DNA of 64,000 bases from Euborellia annulipes (GCA_023213315.1 JAKCPI010004538.1:1-64000), one strand, 5' to 3'. Shown: positions 10,791 to 22,150, numbered from the stretch's first letter. Made by a program: numbers and translations. Notes: generated by a model from the letters alone, not told the origin.

Positions 10791-10954
10791 TGATATCTCC
10801 ATTACCCATTATAATCACATCACAGCTACAACCTCAAAAAGCAATTAATAATAAGTGAATTATTAGCGGAAAGAAAAAAAAACTAATTTTCGTTAAGAAT
10901 TTAATCTTATAAAGCTAGATTCAGAGTTCATGTTAAAAGCTTAATTATTCTTAT

Positions 10955-11165
10955 TATTTTTTGAAATTCCTATCGGGATCAACGTTTATTTATTCGAAGA
11001 CATACACCTCAAACCCAACTGGCCTCTGGTCGTAGCTATCTACCGGCACCCCGTGAAGTTACATCATTTCCTATCTCTAACTCCTCCTCTTACTTTCGTC
11101 TCTAGCTAGTGAACTAATCCTTATTTCTGGTTCCACCCGCTTCCTTTTATTCAAAATTAATATTT
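10955..11165 (+). repeat. Dispersed GC-richer repeat, copy 1
   Basis: gaaattcctatcgggatcaa, then acctcaaacccaactggcct, ctaccggcaccccgtgaag and ttatttctggttccaccc, match 15310-15500 almost block by block. The mirror copy is at 47230-47450. It may be a non-coding part (5' or 3' region) of one retroelement family. No protein motif was recognised. Confidence 0.65.
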
Positions 11166-11183
11166 AACCTGCATTTCCGAGTT

Positions 11184-11437
11184 TTTTTTTTTTTTTTTTT
11201 CTCATTCACACTCACACTCACACACACATTCATACAGTCTTTTCGGCAACTGAGGCCATTTAAGACTTTATACGATAACCGTTGTAATTAATATATGTAT
11301 TTGGGGTTCAGGCATTTCTATTTAAGCCATCTGGTATCCAAATGGCTTAAATAAAATCTTCGGACTGCCTGGGTCCGAACCCGCGACGTTTGGTATAGGA
11401 GGTAGGCACGCTACCTACTACGCCAAACTCGGGGGCC
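11184..11437 (-). mobile_element. SINE family 1, left arm only
   Basis: Complete minus-strand copy: poly-T at 11184-11200, cggcaactgaggccatttaa block, ccgaacccgcgacg box B and a head ending ggggcc. The 11 bp duplication atttccgagtt is at 11173-11183 and 11438-11448. The right arm retains one corresponding site near 47212-47222, so the insertion postdates or is polymorphic relative to the inverted duplication. Confidence 0.93.
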
Positions 11438-12027
11438 ATTTCCGAGTTAAAATAGCAACAATTTGTTAAAAAATTTCTATGATTTATTTAAAATATCGTG
11501 TTTTACTTATACCAAAAAGAATCTATTTAACACAGAAAAAAAAAATCATTTTGATAGTCATCTTATCGTTGATCTTTTTTTGTATTCAGGACAGGATATA
11601 AATTTTCATTTGACAGAAGTATATATATATAATAATATATATACTAAATCTCCGAATCAAATCTGTCAAAACTGCCGAGAGTTCAAATCCAATTATTCAA
11701 ATTGGAGGGAGAGGAGAGAAATGATAACTAACTAGCAATGAGGAGGAACTTTTGAATAAAGAAAAGGATAAATGAGGTTAATTCGTTTTGAAGAGATCAA
11801 TTAAAAATAAAAAAGGGTAGAGAATTTGGAACTCCATATTGACATGAAAACAGTCTTTAAATTCATTTAGAAATTTAGTTATGACGTGAAATTGACTGTA
11901 CTAATAATAATTCTCAAATATTTAGCCTATAGAAAGTGATATTTTGAGAAATCTTATTCAGTAGCGTAGCTAGTTCTGGTCCCGGGGGTACAATTCATAA
12001 AATACAACAATGTTTACAATATATATA

Positions 12028-12413
12028 CAGTAGTGTCTTGCTAATCCGGTCAAAACAGGACCGGCCCTATGCCGAATTCTGAAAATGCCGGATTACCCGA
12101 ACATTAGGCTACCTTTACCCTTTAACTTTTACATATAACTGATGGCAATGCAACAAAAAATTTTAAGAAGACAGGGGAGGGCATTGGCCCCTCCCCCCGC
12201 TGCCTACGCCCATGATGTTTCAGTATTAAAGAGAGATAAAAGTATAATTATTTTTTAATTATTTGGAAAAATGTAAGAAGTTACTTTTGAAAAATTTATC
12301 AGTTCAAAAAAATAACTGTTTTACCTTTTTTATGTTGATTTTTTTGGGAAGGGAACACGCCGGATTAGCAGGTATGCCGGAAAATCGAAATCCGGATTAG
12401 CAAGACTCTACTA
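12028..12413. mobile_element. pogo/Tigger-type miniature element (left arm)
   Basis: The termini CAGTAGTGTCTTGCTAATCC and, inverted, TAGTAGAGTCTTGCTAATCC are flanked by TA. They match the style of pogo/Tigger-like Tc1-mariner elements. Inside, more inverted GCCGGATTA blocks lie near both ends (12105, 12358). No transposase frame. The mirror copy is 44416-46619, which has been split by a 1.88 kb insertion. Confidence 0.8.
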
Positions 12414-12639
12414 TATTATTATTTTAATCTGTTTACTTAACCAATAGAATAAAAAATTGACTCTTCAATCAATTTCATTTAATAAGTTGAAACGTGTTCT
12501 ACATCCAGTTTCATCATACAAAGCTACGCCATTGAAATTATTAATACTATTGATGAATTCCCCTTCACAAAGGGAGGATTCCATTCTATTTTGAAAGTAC
12601 ATGCGTTATTTAACTAATCACAAATTTGGGATAAGACGT

Positions 12640-12730
12640 GATTTGTTGTTAAAGATGTAAAATGTAGCCTAATTCAAGACATTTCGATTTATGTCTTCTT
12701 CAGTTTTCAAAGAGTAATAAATATTTAAAA
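12640..12730 (-). repeat. Penelope-type tail remnant (left arm)
   Basis: On the minus strand an aactgaagaagacataaatc, gaaatgtcttgaattaggct block has the ctgaaga…gaaa layout of Penelope-like 3' tails. No flanking coding sequence was recognised. The mirror copy is at 44125-44170. Confidence 0.4.
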
Positions 12731-13779
12731 TGAGAAGTTGAAGATACTGTAGCAAATTTGATTATAGAAAACCCTGGTTTATTTATTTGACCAGAAACAT
12801 TTCAGTTGCATCAGAAAGTTCTTTAATTCAAATGATAACGATTTTCAAAAATATTTTATAAACAAGAAGTCTTGTGATCTTAGCTAAGCTTTTGTTTGAT
12901 ACCGGATTCTACAAAAAAAAAAAAAAAAGAAAAGTTATTAGCATTTAGAGGGATTCTTTTTGTGTATCTAAAAACGAATAATAATATTTTCTTCTCCCCT
13001 CTTTTTTATTTTTATTTATTTTTTTTTTTTTTTAGTTAATTCAACAGCTCCCTTGTTTATGCTTGTTGAAGAGAAAAAGGAAAAAGGGTCTTCTTCTTTA
13101 AGGGTGGATCACCCTTCTTCCCGTTCTTGGTCAATTGCACTCTACACAGGAATCAGGGCTGCACTTGACAGCTGACGTCTTATTTCCCCCCTTCGCCCCC
13201 CCTCCCTCAAAAAAAATCCCAACATGTTTAGCCTTGAGGGAAGAGAAATTAAAAAATTATTTTTACTTAATTATTAAAAAAAAAGAAAGTAAAAAAAGAG
13301 GACTTGTCATTTAAGGAATTAAGGAATTAGAAAGGAAAAAAATGTAAGAAGTTTGTTTACCAAAATGACAAGTTAAATTAACAATTCCGACAAATTACAT
13401 AATACAAATACCTTGTATTTGTATATTTAAAATAAAAAGTTTATAAATCTTATTCTGGATTCAGAGCTCATATTTGAATAGATAATGCCGAATGCAAACA
13501 AATTTGTTTAGTCTTCACTGTGGCCAGTAGAAAAAAAAAACAAGAATATATAATATTTAGTCTTTCTAGACTATTGTTTGTCTCTGCCTAACAATAAGAT
13601 CAGAGATAGAGGCCTTGCTTCACAATACTTGAATGCGCCACTGCCTCTCCTCCTTTCTTACACCAAAAAATTTGAGTCCGCCTTTAAAAAAAAATCCTGG
13701 AACCGTCACTGCAGACCTTTACATTAAAATATCTATGGAAACAGAAACTGTGAATCAGCCTTAAATATTTTATTAAAAT

Positions 13780-14310
13780 CTTGAGTTCTTAAATGTTTCA
13801 TTTTTTGGTTGCTCGAGTAGGTTATGTTCCCTTGTTTTCTCCGTCTGTCACAATGTTTCGCTCATTGGAAGCAATGGTAAGAAATCTGTGGAATTATCTC
13901 CCCATAAAGTTGTGGAAATGTCCGACTATTGAGAGATTTCGTTCCATAGGTTTTGGAAGAATTGAAAGCTCATTGATTGGGTAATCCCTGGTCAGTGTTA
14001 GTATGCTAACGACATCAACATCTCTTTTTATAGAGGACAAATGTACAACCGCAGGTCCTGGAAACGAATTAGAGGAACAACCACCAAGATCCTTGCAGTC
14101 AAGCAATACCAAGCTCGGCGAAACCTCGGGTGGGTGGTCCCGGGGAAACGTTCTCCGGTAGCCATCGATATCATTACTTAATTAAATGTTATGTATACTG
14201 TGACCCCTAAACGGACTCATCAACAGAAAGGGAAAAATTTTAAAAAACTGAAGCCCTATGTACTGTACATTTTTCTAAATAAATAAATACCACTTTTTGG
14301 ACTCGATCTG
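13780..14310 (+). pseudogene. Non-LTR retroelement ORF2 C-terminus and 3' region (left arm)
   Basis: The frame 13793-13984 reads FSPSVTMFRSLEAMVRNLWN then LPIKLWKCPTIERFRS. This is the usual ending of many LINE pol proteins (…VRLWNSLP…APSLxxFK…). A stop follows, then a GC-richer 3' region to about 14200 and a taaataaataaatacc tail near 14278. The catalytic domains are missing, so it is a 5'-truncated relic. The mirror copy is 42535-43055. Confidence 0.7.
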
Positions 14311-14350
14311 GGTTATAAACGTTACTAGGAATAATGGAAAACAATATAAA

Positions 14351-14510
14351 CATGGGCGTAATTAGAGAATTTGGCTGGGGGGGAACATGGAAGCAGCTAT
14401 CCTCCGGGGAGCCTGGAAAGCCCCATATTTTCTCAATTTTTTTTGGGTGGGAGCTCTCTGGGGGGGAGGGGGGCACGAGCCTTCTGGGCCCCCCCTAAGT
14501 TACGCCCATG
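14351..14510. mobile_element. hAT miniature element with 8 bp duplication (left arm)
   Basis: The termini CATGGGCGTAATTAG and CTAAGTTACGCCCATG are inverted repeats, and a perfect 8 bp duplication aatataaa lies at 14343-14350 and 14511-14518. An 8 bp duplication with C-A-…GGCG termini is characteristic of hAT. The 160 bp interior carries G and C runs and gagaaaatatggggctttcc. It is mirrored at 42324-42482 with the same duplication, so it predates the palindrome. Confidence 0.88.
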
Positions 14511-14519
14511 AATATAAAA

Positions 14520-15240
14520 TTCATTTATTTAAAGAATTTCATTAAATAGTAGAAAAGTTTCCATAAAGATTAAATTGATGATCTCCGAATAATCTTCTCA
14601 AGGGAATTTTTCCAATTTAACAAAAATTACGTTTATTACAGTAGTAACTAAGTACCTTATTAAGAGAGAGGACTTTATATATTAATAGGCAATTAGAGTT
14701 TTGGCAAGTTACTAAGTTCATAGAGTAGGGAAATAAACATTCAGAATCAATGGAGCACACACTCACACCAGAGTAAGAAAGAGAGAGAGAGAGAGAGAGG
14801 GTGATCGAGAAGAGCAGTTTAACTTTACATTTAAGTATTTCACTAGATCGTAAGTGAAATGTGCAAATGTGTCTCCACCTCCATTGAGGGGGTGGGACTT
14901 AAATTGGCCATTCGCAGGTGATTGGAGTTTGTATTGAACTTTAACCACCATTTTGCGTTCGGTCGTTGGCCTTGCGGATGGAGATCTTAAGATAGAGAGA
15001 AGAGACTTCAATAAATTTTAGGTAAATGAGAAACTAGGAAAGGTCAAAAGAGAAAGAAAGGAGGTATCCCCGGAGAGTAGGGCTACTGTATAATAGTAAT
15101 GAGACTAAAAACTTTCATATTGATGGAAGATAAACTTTAACTCAAAATCTGTAAAAATTGAAACTTAATGGGAATAATACGAATTGGTCTAAATATTACA
15201 GTCAGAATATTTTTATTTAAACCAAATGATTTTGCTCAGG
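14520..15240. other. Shared arm DNA without recognised gene
   Basis: It holds an (AG)n run at 14777-14800 and ordinary AT-rich DNA. A minus-strand frame (14763-15011) corresponds to a 130-codon frame in the right arm (41825-42217). Arm-to-arm differences in the CT repeat change its length. It has no recognisable motif and runs through a microsatellite, so it is probably not a gene. Confidence 0.5.
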
Positions 15241-15244
15241 GTCC

Positions 15245-15700
15245 CAAATCTTGTGGGTATGTGAATGGCGACCACGAGCTGCCCGAGCTAGGACTTTTTC
15301 TTATTATTTGAAATTCCTATCGGGATCGCCGTTTATTTACCCGAAGTGCTTAAGCGCTAGAAGATACACACCTCAAACCCAAACGGCCTCTGGCCGTAGC
15401 CATCTACCGGCACCTCGTGAAGCTACATTATTTCCTATCTCTAACTCTCGTTCGTTTCTAGCTGGTGAATTAATTCTTATTTCTGGTTCCACCCAGTTCC
15501 TTTTATCTAACCTCTTCTATGCTAGGATGTCCTAGTTGAGGAGGGACTCCCTCAGCACCGGCGTGTAGCCTACTCCAATCGAAGAATGTATCACTGAGAG
15601 GGAAACCTTCTTCACAGGACGGGATGTCACAGCAACTCCCTCTCCTCGTAGAGTTGTCTGGGGGCTGTTGCGGCGAGATCCAATATTTCAATCTAATGCC
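15245..15700. repeat. Dispersed GC-richer repeat, copy 2 (left arm)
   Basis: It begins tgtgggtatgtgaatggcga, ccacgagctgcccgagctag, which is related to 23000-23035 and 34283-34318. It continues with the block shared with 10955-11165, then a region of balanced composition to 15700. The composition contrasts sharply with its neighbours, which suggests retroelement origin. No protein domain was recognised in any frame. The mirror copy is 41145-41590. Confidence 0.6.
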
Positions 15701-15739
15701 TGCTTGAGGATTTGTTTACATTAAACAAATATTGTTAAG

Positions 15740-15826
15740 AAAAAAACCCTCACACCCAGCATTTGAACAGGGATCTTTTTTTAGAAGCCGACACTGTGGC
15801 TCAAACATATTTATAACAAGAAAACC
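15740..15826 (-). repeat. tRNA-like SINE head interrupted by a SINE
   Basis: On the minus strand, gagccacagtgtcggcttct gives a box A-like stretch and gttcaaatcctgggtgtga a box B-like one. The family 1 SINE at 15827 is inserted just beside it. This is probably the head of another SINE family. Confidence 0.4.
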
Positions 15827-16089
15827 TGCCCCCGTGCTTGGTGTGGTAGGTAACGTGCCTTCCTCCTATACTTCGAGAGTTCGGACCCCAGGCAGTCCGA
15901 TGATTTTATTTAAGCCATTTGGATACCAGAATGCTTAAATAGAAATTCCTGGACCCCCAATAGATATTATCATATATAACAGTTATCCTTTAAAATCTTA
16001 AATGGCCAAAGTTGCCGAATAGACTGTGTGAATGTGTGAGTGAGTGTGAGTGAGAAAAAAGTGTGAATGTAAAAAAAAAAAAAAAAAAA
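15827..16089 (+). mobile_element. SINE family 1, present in both arms (left copy)
   Basis: The head tgcccccgtgcttggtgtgg, box B gagttcggacccc, the standard body, tail and poly-A are all present. The duplication aacaagaaaacc flanks it at 15815-15826 and 16090-16101. The right arm holds the same SINE with the same duplication at 40739-41007, so this insertion is older than the inverted duplication. Confidence 0.92.
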
Positions 16090-16101
16090 AACAAGAAAAC
16101 C

Positions 16102-17255
16102 AGTTAATAAATCAAAAATTTCAATAGGTCAATTCGTGATAAATATAACCTAAAAATTCAAATACATTACTTCACCTTTGTAGTCTTCGTTTTAGTTTTT
16201 TTTTAACTCTGGTTTAAACTGAAGAATGAAATTTTCTATAAAAAATTTAAATTTGATAATGATTAATAGTTTAGATTTTTACTTTATTGGTTTAGAGGCT
16301 TTTAAATGTACATATTTTATTTTATCATGTCACCCCCACCCCCCTCGCTTTGCATGTAACCATTTAGCTCTATCGTATGTATCTATTTTCACTCTATTAA
16401 TTTCCTAAATTTATACCCTTGAATATATTCATAACCTTCCGAAAACATATAGTAATAATATATTTCTATGATGTTTAGTTTAGGTTTTGGTTTCAATTTG
16501 GAAAATGATTAATTCCTAACCAGCGCTCTCCCTTTCCCGTACACACTCATCATTGTAATGTTTTATTAATGAATAGAGAAGTGTTAGTAGTATTAATATA
16601 GGATAGCATTATGACTATTCGTCGAGAGAGAGGGAGAGGGAGCATAAATGTTATGTTAATCAGCTGATTAAAATAACATACAGTATACACATCGAGTGGA
16701 GAGGAGGAGTCAGGACCTTGACCTGACGTGGTGCTACTACCAGAGTAAAAGACTTTCTCGCTGTGTTTCTATGATAAGCGTGAAGCCAGTTGCATGGTGA
16801 TAAGCATGTGACATGCCCGAAGAGGGCTGATTAATGTCACACAGCATCTCTCCCCTCTTTGACGGCTTAATTGCTTTGAAAACCCTCTCACACCAATTAA
16901 CTATTCAATTTTTTTTATTTCATTTATAATAGGCTAACCTATAAAAAGAATTTTCTTATACAGAATCTACAATTAATTCAATTTGTATTTTCATCCCTTT
17001 TCAGAGATTAGAAATTGAAAATCTTTCCGGAATATTAGGTCATTTAGACTTCACAATCTTATGCACCCCTATACGATCAATATTTACGTCAATATATTGC
17101 ACATTATTTTGCACAATAGTACTTGGCCAACCCACACATTGCAATATTATTGCTCAATAAATTAGGAGATACTTGTGCAGTAAACATGTGGAATAATAAG
17201 AACATAACTAGTATTGCACAATATTTATTAGATTGCTCTATAAAAATCCCTTTTT
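16102..17255. other. Shared arm DNA without recognised gene
   Basis: AT-rich with a GAGAGAGGGAGAGGG patch near 16624-16641. The 60-codon frame at 16226-16408 is preserved in the right arm only because the DNA is duplicated; it has no motif. A degenerate SINE-tail-like phrase (ccggaatattaggtcattta) lies near 17027. Confidence 0.5.
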
Positions 17256-17938
17256 ACTTTCTCTTACCTATGTATATATGTAATATATATAGAGAGAGAA
17301 AGTATTGGATTCATGTCAAAAATTCGATGTCGAGATTTTGATGGATCTTCACGTTTTGAGGTCCCCTGAATCCAAAAAAGTGGTTTTCGCGACATGGTCT
17401 GTCTGTGGGTGGGTGGGTGTGTGGGTGGGTGGGTGTGTGGGTGTGTGTGTGTTCAATTTTAAGCATGAAGGAATTGAGCTATGAGGTTGAAATTTTATAT
17501 TTAAGTTAAACACCCCCCGGGACCGGAAAAATAAGCTTTTAATCAAAATCGGCCAAAGAGTACTAGTACTTTACTGATGTACTTTTTCAGTTTTTTTCGA
17601 TTTTCTCAAAATTTGCTCCAACGATTTTTTTTAAAATTCAAAAATCAATTATTTTTTAGATGCTCTTTAAAATGTATATTCTCATTTTGCGATTGAAATC
17701 TTCTGAAGACCACTTTACTCCTGTATTTCATAGGGAAGATAGGAGAAATGGTTGCCATGGTAACAAAATATAAATATTTTCCCATACTTATAAATTTTAC
17801 ATCTTGAATTCATATGTTCCGTACTGTCGGGAACTAAATATATGTCGACACAAAAAATCTGGTGTGACAAGCACAGTACACAACTTTCGATTACCGAAGG
17901 TAAGAGAAAGTTGTGTGCTGTGCGCCAGTCACACCAGA
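17256..17938 (-). mobile_element. HINE-like element, left arm only
   Basis: A near-canonical 683 bp copy: actttctcttacc hairpin at the left, gtgggtgggtgggtgtg core near 17405-17452, conserved body, and the 80 nt hairpin from tctggtgtgac (17859) to gtcacaccaga (17938). TTTTT is present on both sides, and the right arm near 39555-39580 lacks the element. No open frame of interest. Confidence 0.92.
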
Positions 17939-18488
17939 TTTTTATTTTATGAATTTTGTAACTTATATATTGAAATAGACTCTTTTTACTTTTGACGTGA
18001 TAACGTCTTACAAATCATGATTCTATAGTGGTAGGTTAGGGAGGCATGCACGAAAAAGTTTATCGGCTTGAATAACTCCTCTATCTTAAGAGGTATAAAT
18101 ATGGGGAATATACGGTTAGAAAGAATGAGTTTTTAGCTAAAGATTTCACCATTTATTTATTTATTTTTTTTTTCATTTAATTAATAAGCTTAATTTTCTT
18201 CCTGGCTGCATGTGACTATTGGTCATTATAGGTCTTCGAACCTTATGCACCCGTTCCAAAAAAAAAAAAAAAAAAAAAAAAAGCCAACAATTTAGAATTG
18301 TAAATATATTCATTTTCTTTTATTTTAAAATTCTCTACAATAACAAAGTAAAGTAGTCGAGATGGTAAAGGCGTCATGCCAATTCATATATGAAGGTAGG
18401 AAACCAAGAGCTCTAGTTCAAACCTCTTGAGGGAACTTTTTTTTTTAACTAGCGTATGAAGTTTTTCATGAAACTTTTAATAAATCGC
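17939..18488. other. AT-rich arm DNA with tRNA-like patch
   Basis: Mostly AT-rich with a poly-A run at 18258-18282. At 18350-18440 gtagtcgagatggtaaaggc plus ctagttcaaacctcttgagg resemble box A and box B of a tRNA-derived repeat. The mirror of that patch is 39330-39420. Confidence 0.45.
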
Positions 18489-18672
18489 ATGGACGTAACT
18501 AGGATCGTCCCGGAGGAGGTCCGGCACCCTTCCCCAGAAGGCCCGTGCCCCTTCCCCCCCAGAAAGCTTCCCGCCCCAAGAAAAATTGAGCCAATATGAG
18601 GCCTTCAAGGCACCCCGGAGGATGGCTGGTCCCATGCCCCCCCCCCCAGCCATATCCCTTAGTTACACAGGG
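18489..18672. mobile_element. GGGCGTAAC-type hAT miniature element (left arm)
   Basis: The termini catggacgtaactaggat and, inverted, cttagttaca surround the G/C-run interior with aaaaattgagccaatatgag. It is the same family as 14351-14510 but more diverged. The mirror copy is about 39112-39270. No clean duplication was seen. Confidence 0.65.
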
Positions 18673-19820
18673 ATTATGAAATGTCATTTTTTAGAATATT
18701 ATTTTTTCATATACCCGAATGCAAAATTCATAAACAGTTGGTGTAACAGACTTCATATACAGTTTATGAATATCCCTTGAATATTGTTAACAGTGTACTT
18801 AGCATTTCTCCAAAATTTTTCTATCCTATTTAACCTAAAAGAAATTGGTAGTTTAGAAAACAGAAAATTCAAAATAGACTTAATCACTTTGTTTTATAAA
18901 TAACTCAATTTAGATACTATCTAGTATATCATCAATAAATTTTGTCCATATCATATCAAATAAAATTCGAATGTATTTGCATTGAATACTGAAATACAGA
19001 AACAAATGTACGGATATAATAATTCCTACTGGGGATAGAGTTCATATATCTATCCAATTTAGAGGAGAGAATATTAGCATACTACGTGTTCTAATTCCAA
19101 AGCAAGCCAATCAGAATATTTTTCTTAAATAAATATCTTGCTGTTCTAATTAAATGGCCAGTCAATATTTAAAAAAAAAATCCGATTGGTTAATGAGCTC
19201 CCGCTCATTGGATTGACACTAATCCCTCCGATTGATTAATTGGATATGCTCTTGTGCTTGTTACTCATCTGGTATCACTCACACATACACTTGAAGGCAT
19301 CAGCCACCCTTCCATAACCTGCTGTCTGCTCCCTCTGCCCCTTGCACCGGTTATTAATGATCCTCCTGTCTTTCATTAAACGGCTGCCACGCCGAGGGTT
19401 CAACTACCCAACTTGAAATAAATGAAACATAGTCTCTTGGGTTGTTAGTTATTTCCTATGTCTGTCTGTCTATCTAGCTCTGCCTTACTTACTTAACTAC
19501 TTGTCACTTGGTTGTAAATAACTTGAATAATTTACAAATTTTATTTATCACCTCCTTTTCTTAAACAAATATAAATATTTATAAACTACAGGCCTAAATA
19601 AAGAGGTCAGAAAATGAATTTTGGTAAGAAAAAGCAGCTCCAAGGAATTACCTATTATAACATTAGATAAAATTGTATTAAATTATATTCATTTTATTAT
19701 AAACTAAATACATTTTCGATAAAATTATTTCATGATAATATTAATTTTAAACTGATAACCGTTGGCTGATTTAATAGGAGAATTAAATGCAAGTAAGACA
19801 AGACAAGGTTTTTTGTTTCA
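18673..19820. other. Complex shared arm DNA, no gene recognised
   Basis: This stretch has few recognisable repeats and a balanced patch at 19250-19440. The right-arm mirror (38000-39100) is nearly identical. No exon with recognisable protein similarity was found in any frame. Confidence 0.45.
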
Positions 19821-19824
19821 ATAA

Positions 19825-20500
19825 TTTATTGATACATATTTCGACACAAATCTTCAGAAGTGAATTACACACTGAATGTTTGAAATAACAATCGCATTTT
19901 TTATTTTTTCAACTGGGGTAGTCAGAGTGGCAAGAGGGAGGGTACTGGAGAAAAAGGAGAAGGGAATTTTTCCGGGAAGGTCGAGCTTGGTGATGAAACA
20001 AAAGCCATACGATCCACATTAGAGAATTCTATTCAAAAATGTTATATTTCTTTTATGGTGGAGGCGAATTTGTGTTTCAAGATTGGATCCTGTTTATAGT
20101 GAAATGGTTTTGAAAGTGTCACCTCACAGTCTACTGCTAAATTTTCAAAATCCCTAATGGTTTGATTTTTGGTGGGGCATATTTGAGTTCTTTGTTCAAA
20201 AGTAACCTCTTTTTGTGAGAATACCACTTTAGAAAGAAAGTCTAGCCCAGCGGTTTCCAATTGAAGGATTGTGTGGGGTCGTTAGTTTCTTTAGTAATTT
20301 GGTCTCTAATAAGTTTTTCTAATTTTCTATTTTGATTTAAATATTGTTGGTGGCTGGTGAGTGCAATTTTTTCCCTAATTTTTTGATCTAACATGAGAAT
20401 TCTACAGCGTGAAATCTAGAGATTAATTCACTATGGGCTTGTTTCAGGTGAAGATTTAGGTTATATCTTCCATTTTTTGATTTCTTCTTTTATTCAATCC
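19825..20500 (-). pseudogene. Penelope-like retroelement relic, N-terminal part kept (left arm)
   Basis: On the minus strand, frames with stops read LDQKIREKIALTSHQQYLNQ, later LLLNKELKYAPPKIKPLGIL. The second phrase fits the NKGLKFAPTP-type motif near the start of Penelope-like polyproteins. The RT core and GIY-YIG region are missing. A ctgaaga…gaaa tail sits at 19845-19865. The right-arm counterpart (about 36850-37965) keeps a different portion, the C-terminus, and shares only the 3' region. Confidence 0.6.
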
Positions 20501-20504
20501 AATC

Positions 20505-20612
20505 GATATACAGTATTTGGGGTCCTGGCATATTTATTTAAGTCATTTGGTATCTAAATCATCGAACTACCTGGGATCCGAACCGCGATCCTTGGTATAG
20601 ACGGGATATTTA
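20505..20612 (-). mobile_element. SINE family 1 fragment (left arm)
   Basis: It keeps the ggtcctggcatatttattta body and the gatccgaaccgcgatccttg box B region. The tail and the head end are missing. The mirror copy is 36748-36840, so it is older than the palindrome. Confidence 0.7.
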
Positions 20613-21350
20613 TTAATTGAAACAGCCGAAAAATATATCAAAAGATATCGCCGGATGTCAAACCACGAGCTTACCAATTTGTACTCGGCATGTCCTAACA
20701 CTAGTCACAGTACCGCATTCTTCTATTTAAATTCAAACAGATTGCAATTTCAGGCATCAGGAGAAATGTCTTTCATATCAGGTTCACTAATTTCTCCTAC
20801 AACTATGCGCAATCTATACATTGAGAATCCAGGTCGCGGGCCTGTAATTGATATATTTATAAGTTCTTATTTATTAGTAGATATTGGTGAAGGAAAATCT
20901 TTCTTGGATCACCGAATTCTTTGATAAATACAAACATCAATTTTTAAATAAAAAAACTTAAAGAAAGTTTGAATAATGGGATATTTCAACATTTGATAAA
21001 ATTAAAGATGAATCAAAAGCCGACGAGCGTCGTCGTCATAGTTTCTCCTCAACATGCATTCATACATAATTATAAGATTAATAACGTAAATCAGTATTCC
21101 TTTCATCATCATCATTATCATCAACGATGTAACATACCTCAAAAGACATTCAAAGCAGATGGATGGATGATGATATGCATTCATTCATGGTGTAAACATA
21201 GAGCACAAGAGAGAGAGAGAAAGATGGAAATTGACACCTTCCCCCCTAACTTTCACTTTCTGAGTTGTGTTCTAAAATGACAGACAGGGGGAGGAATAGA
21301 TATGCAGTTACGAAATTCAAAGAATAATTCTTTAATCGTTTGGAATTTTG
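20613..21350. other. Shared arm DNA without recognised gene
   Basis: AT-rich with a CAT/ATC-type simple patch at 21100-21125 and (GA)n at 21208-21222. Frames of 89 and 103 codons lie here; the latter is longer in the right arm (36070-36462). Their ends shift with microsatellite length, and they show no recognised domain. Confidence 0.45.
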
Positions 21351-22150
21351 ACTTTCTCTTACCTATATATGAATATATTATATAGAAACTAGGTATTGGA
21401 TTCATGTCAAAAATTCGATGTCGAGATTTTGATGGATATACACGTTTTGGGGCCCCCTGAGTCCAGAAAAGTTGTTTTCGCAACGTGGTCTGTCTGTGTG
21501 GGTGTGAACAAAATATCTCAAGAACGAAGAGCTAGGAGGTTTAAATTTTATATTTACGTAAGGTACCATCGATTGCAATAGTATTGAGAATAGAGCCCGG
21601 CAGTTAGGCAGCCCAAATGGTACACGTTCACTAATATATTAAAAAAATAAATTTTTATGGTAATAAAGGCCGATCGCCCTATTGTCTGCTTTGAAAAAGA
21701 TATTTCTTAGACAGACCAGCTGCCATTTGGGCTGCCTGACTTCCGGGCTTTATTCTCAATACTATTGCAATAGATGGTACCTCCTTAGGACGTAACATGA
21801 AGCTTTTGAATAAAATCGGGCAAAAAGTACTAGTACTTTACTGATGTACTTTTTCAGTTTTTTGCGATTTTCTCAAAATTTGCTACAATGATTTTGTTTA
21901 AAATTCATTAATTAATTATTTTTTGATGCTCTTTAAAAAGTATATCAATGAAACTTTTCGTGAAAATTGTTTGAAGTACTCTTTACTGATGTGGAAGCAT
22001 TCGTAGCTCAGCGCCATCTATGAATCGCGTAGTCAAGTTTGAAACTAAGGTGCTATGGAAAACTAAATATATCTCGACACAAAAAATCTGGTGTGAACAG
22101 AACAATTCTGGACAACTTCTTCTTAAGATAAGACATAATGAAACTCCAAC
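21351..22150 (-). mobile_element. HINE-like element shared by both arms (left copy)
   Basis: It starts actttctcttacctatatat and carries the family body. It ends with a damaged version of the long hairpin (tctggtgtgaacagaacaat, then losses). A GGTACC-bounded miniature element is inserted at 21562-21781. The right-arm copy is about 35205-36001 and retains more of the hairpin. It is older than the duplication. Confidence 0.8.
21562..21781. mobile_element. GGTACC-bounded miniature element nested in a HINE (left arm)
   Basis: The ends read GGTACCATCGATTGCAATAG and, inverted, GGTACCATCTATTGCAATAG. Inverted arms run about 50 bp, including gggctgcctga. It interrupts HINE sequence. GGTACC at each end may be a duplication or part of the terminal repeat; these cannot be separated because the hexamer is itself a palindrome. 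The mirror copy at about 35583-35787 is eroded by several small deletions. Confidence 0.75.

Noticed and set aside
13590..13735. Small hAT element with CAGTGRCG ends
   Set aside because: Two cagtg-type motifs are present, but they are not placed as a facing inverted pair with a duplication, so no element was called.
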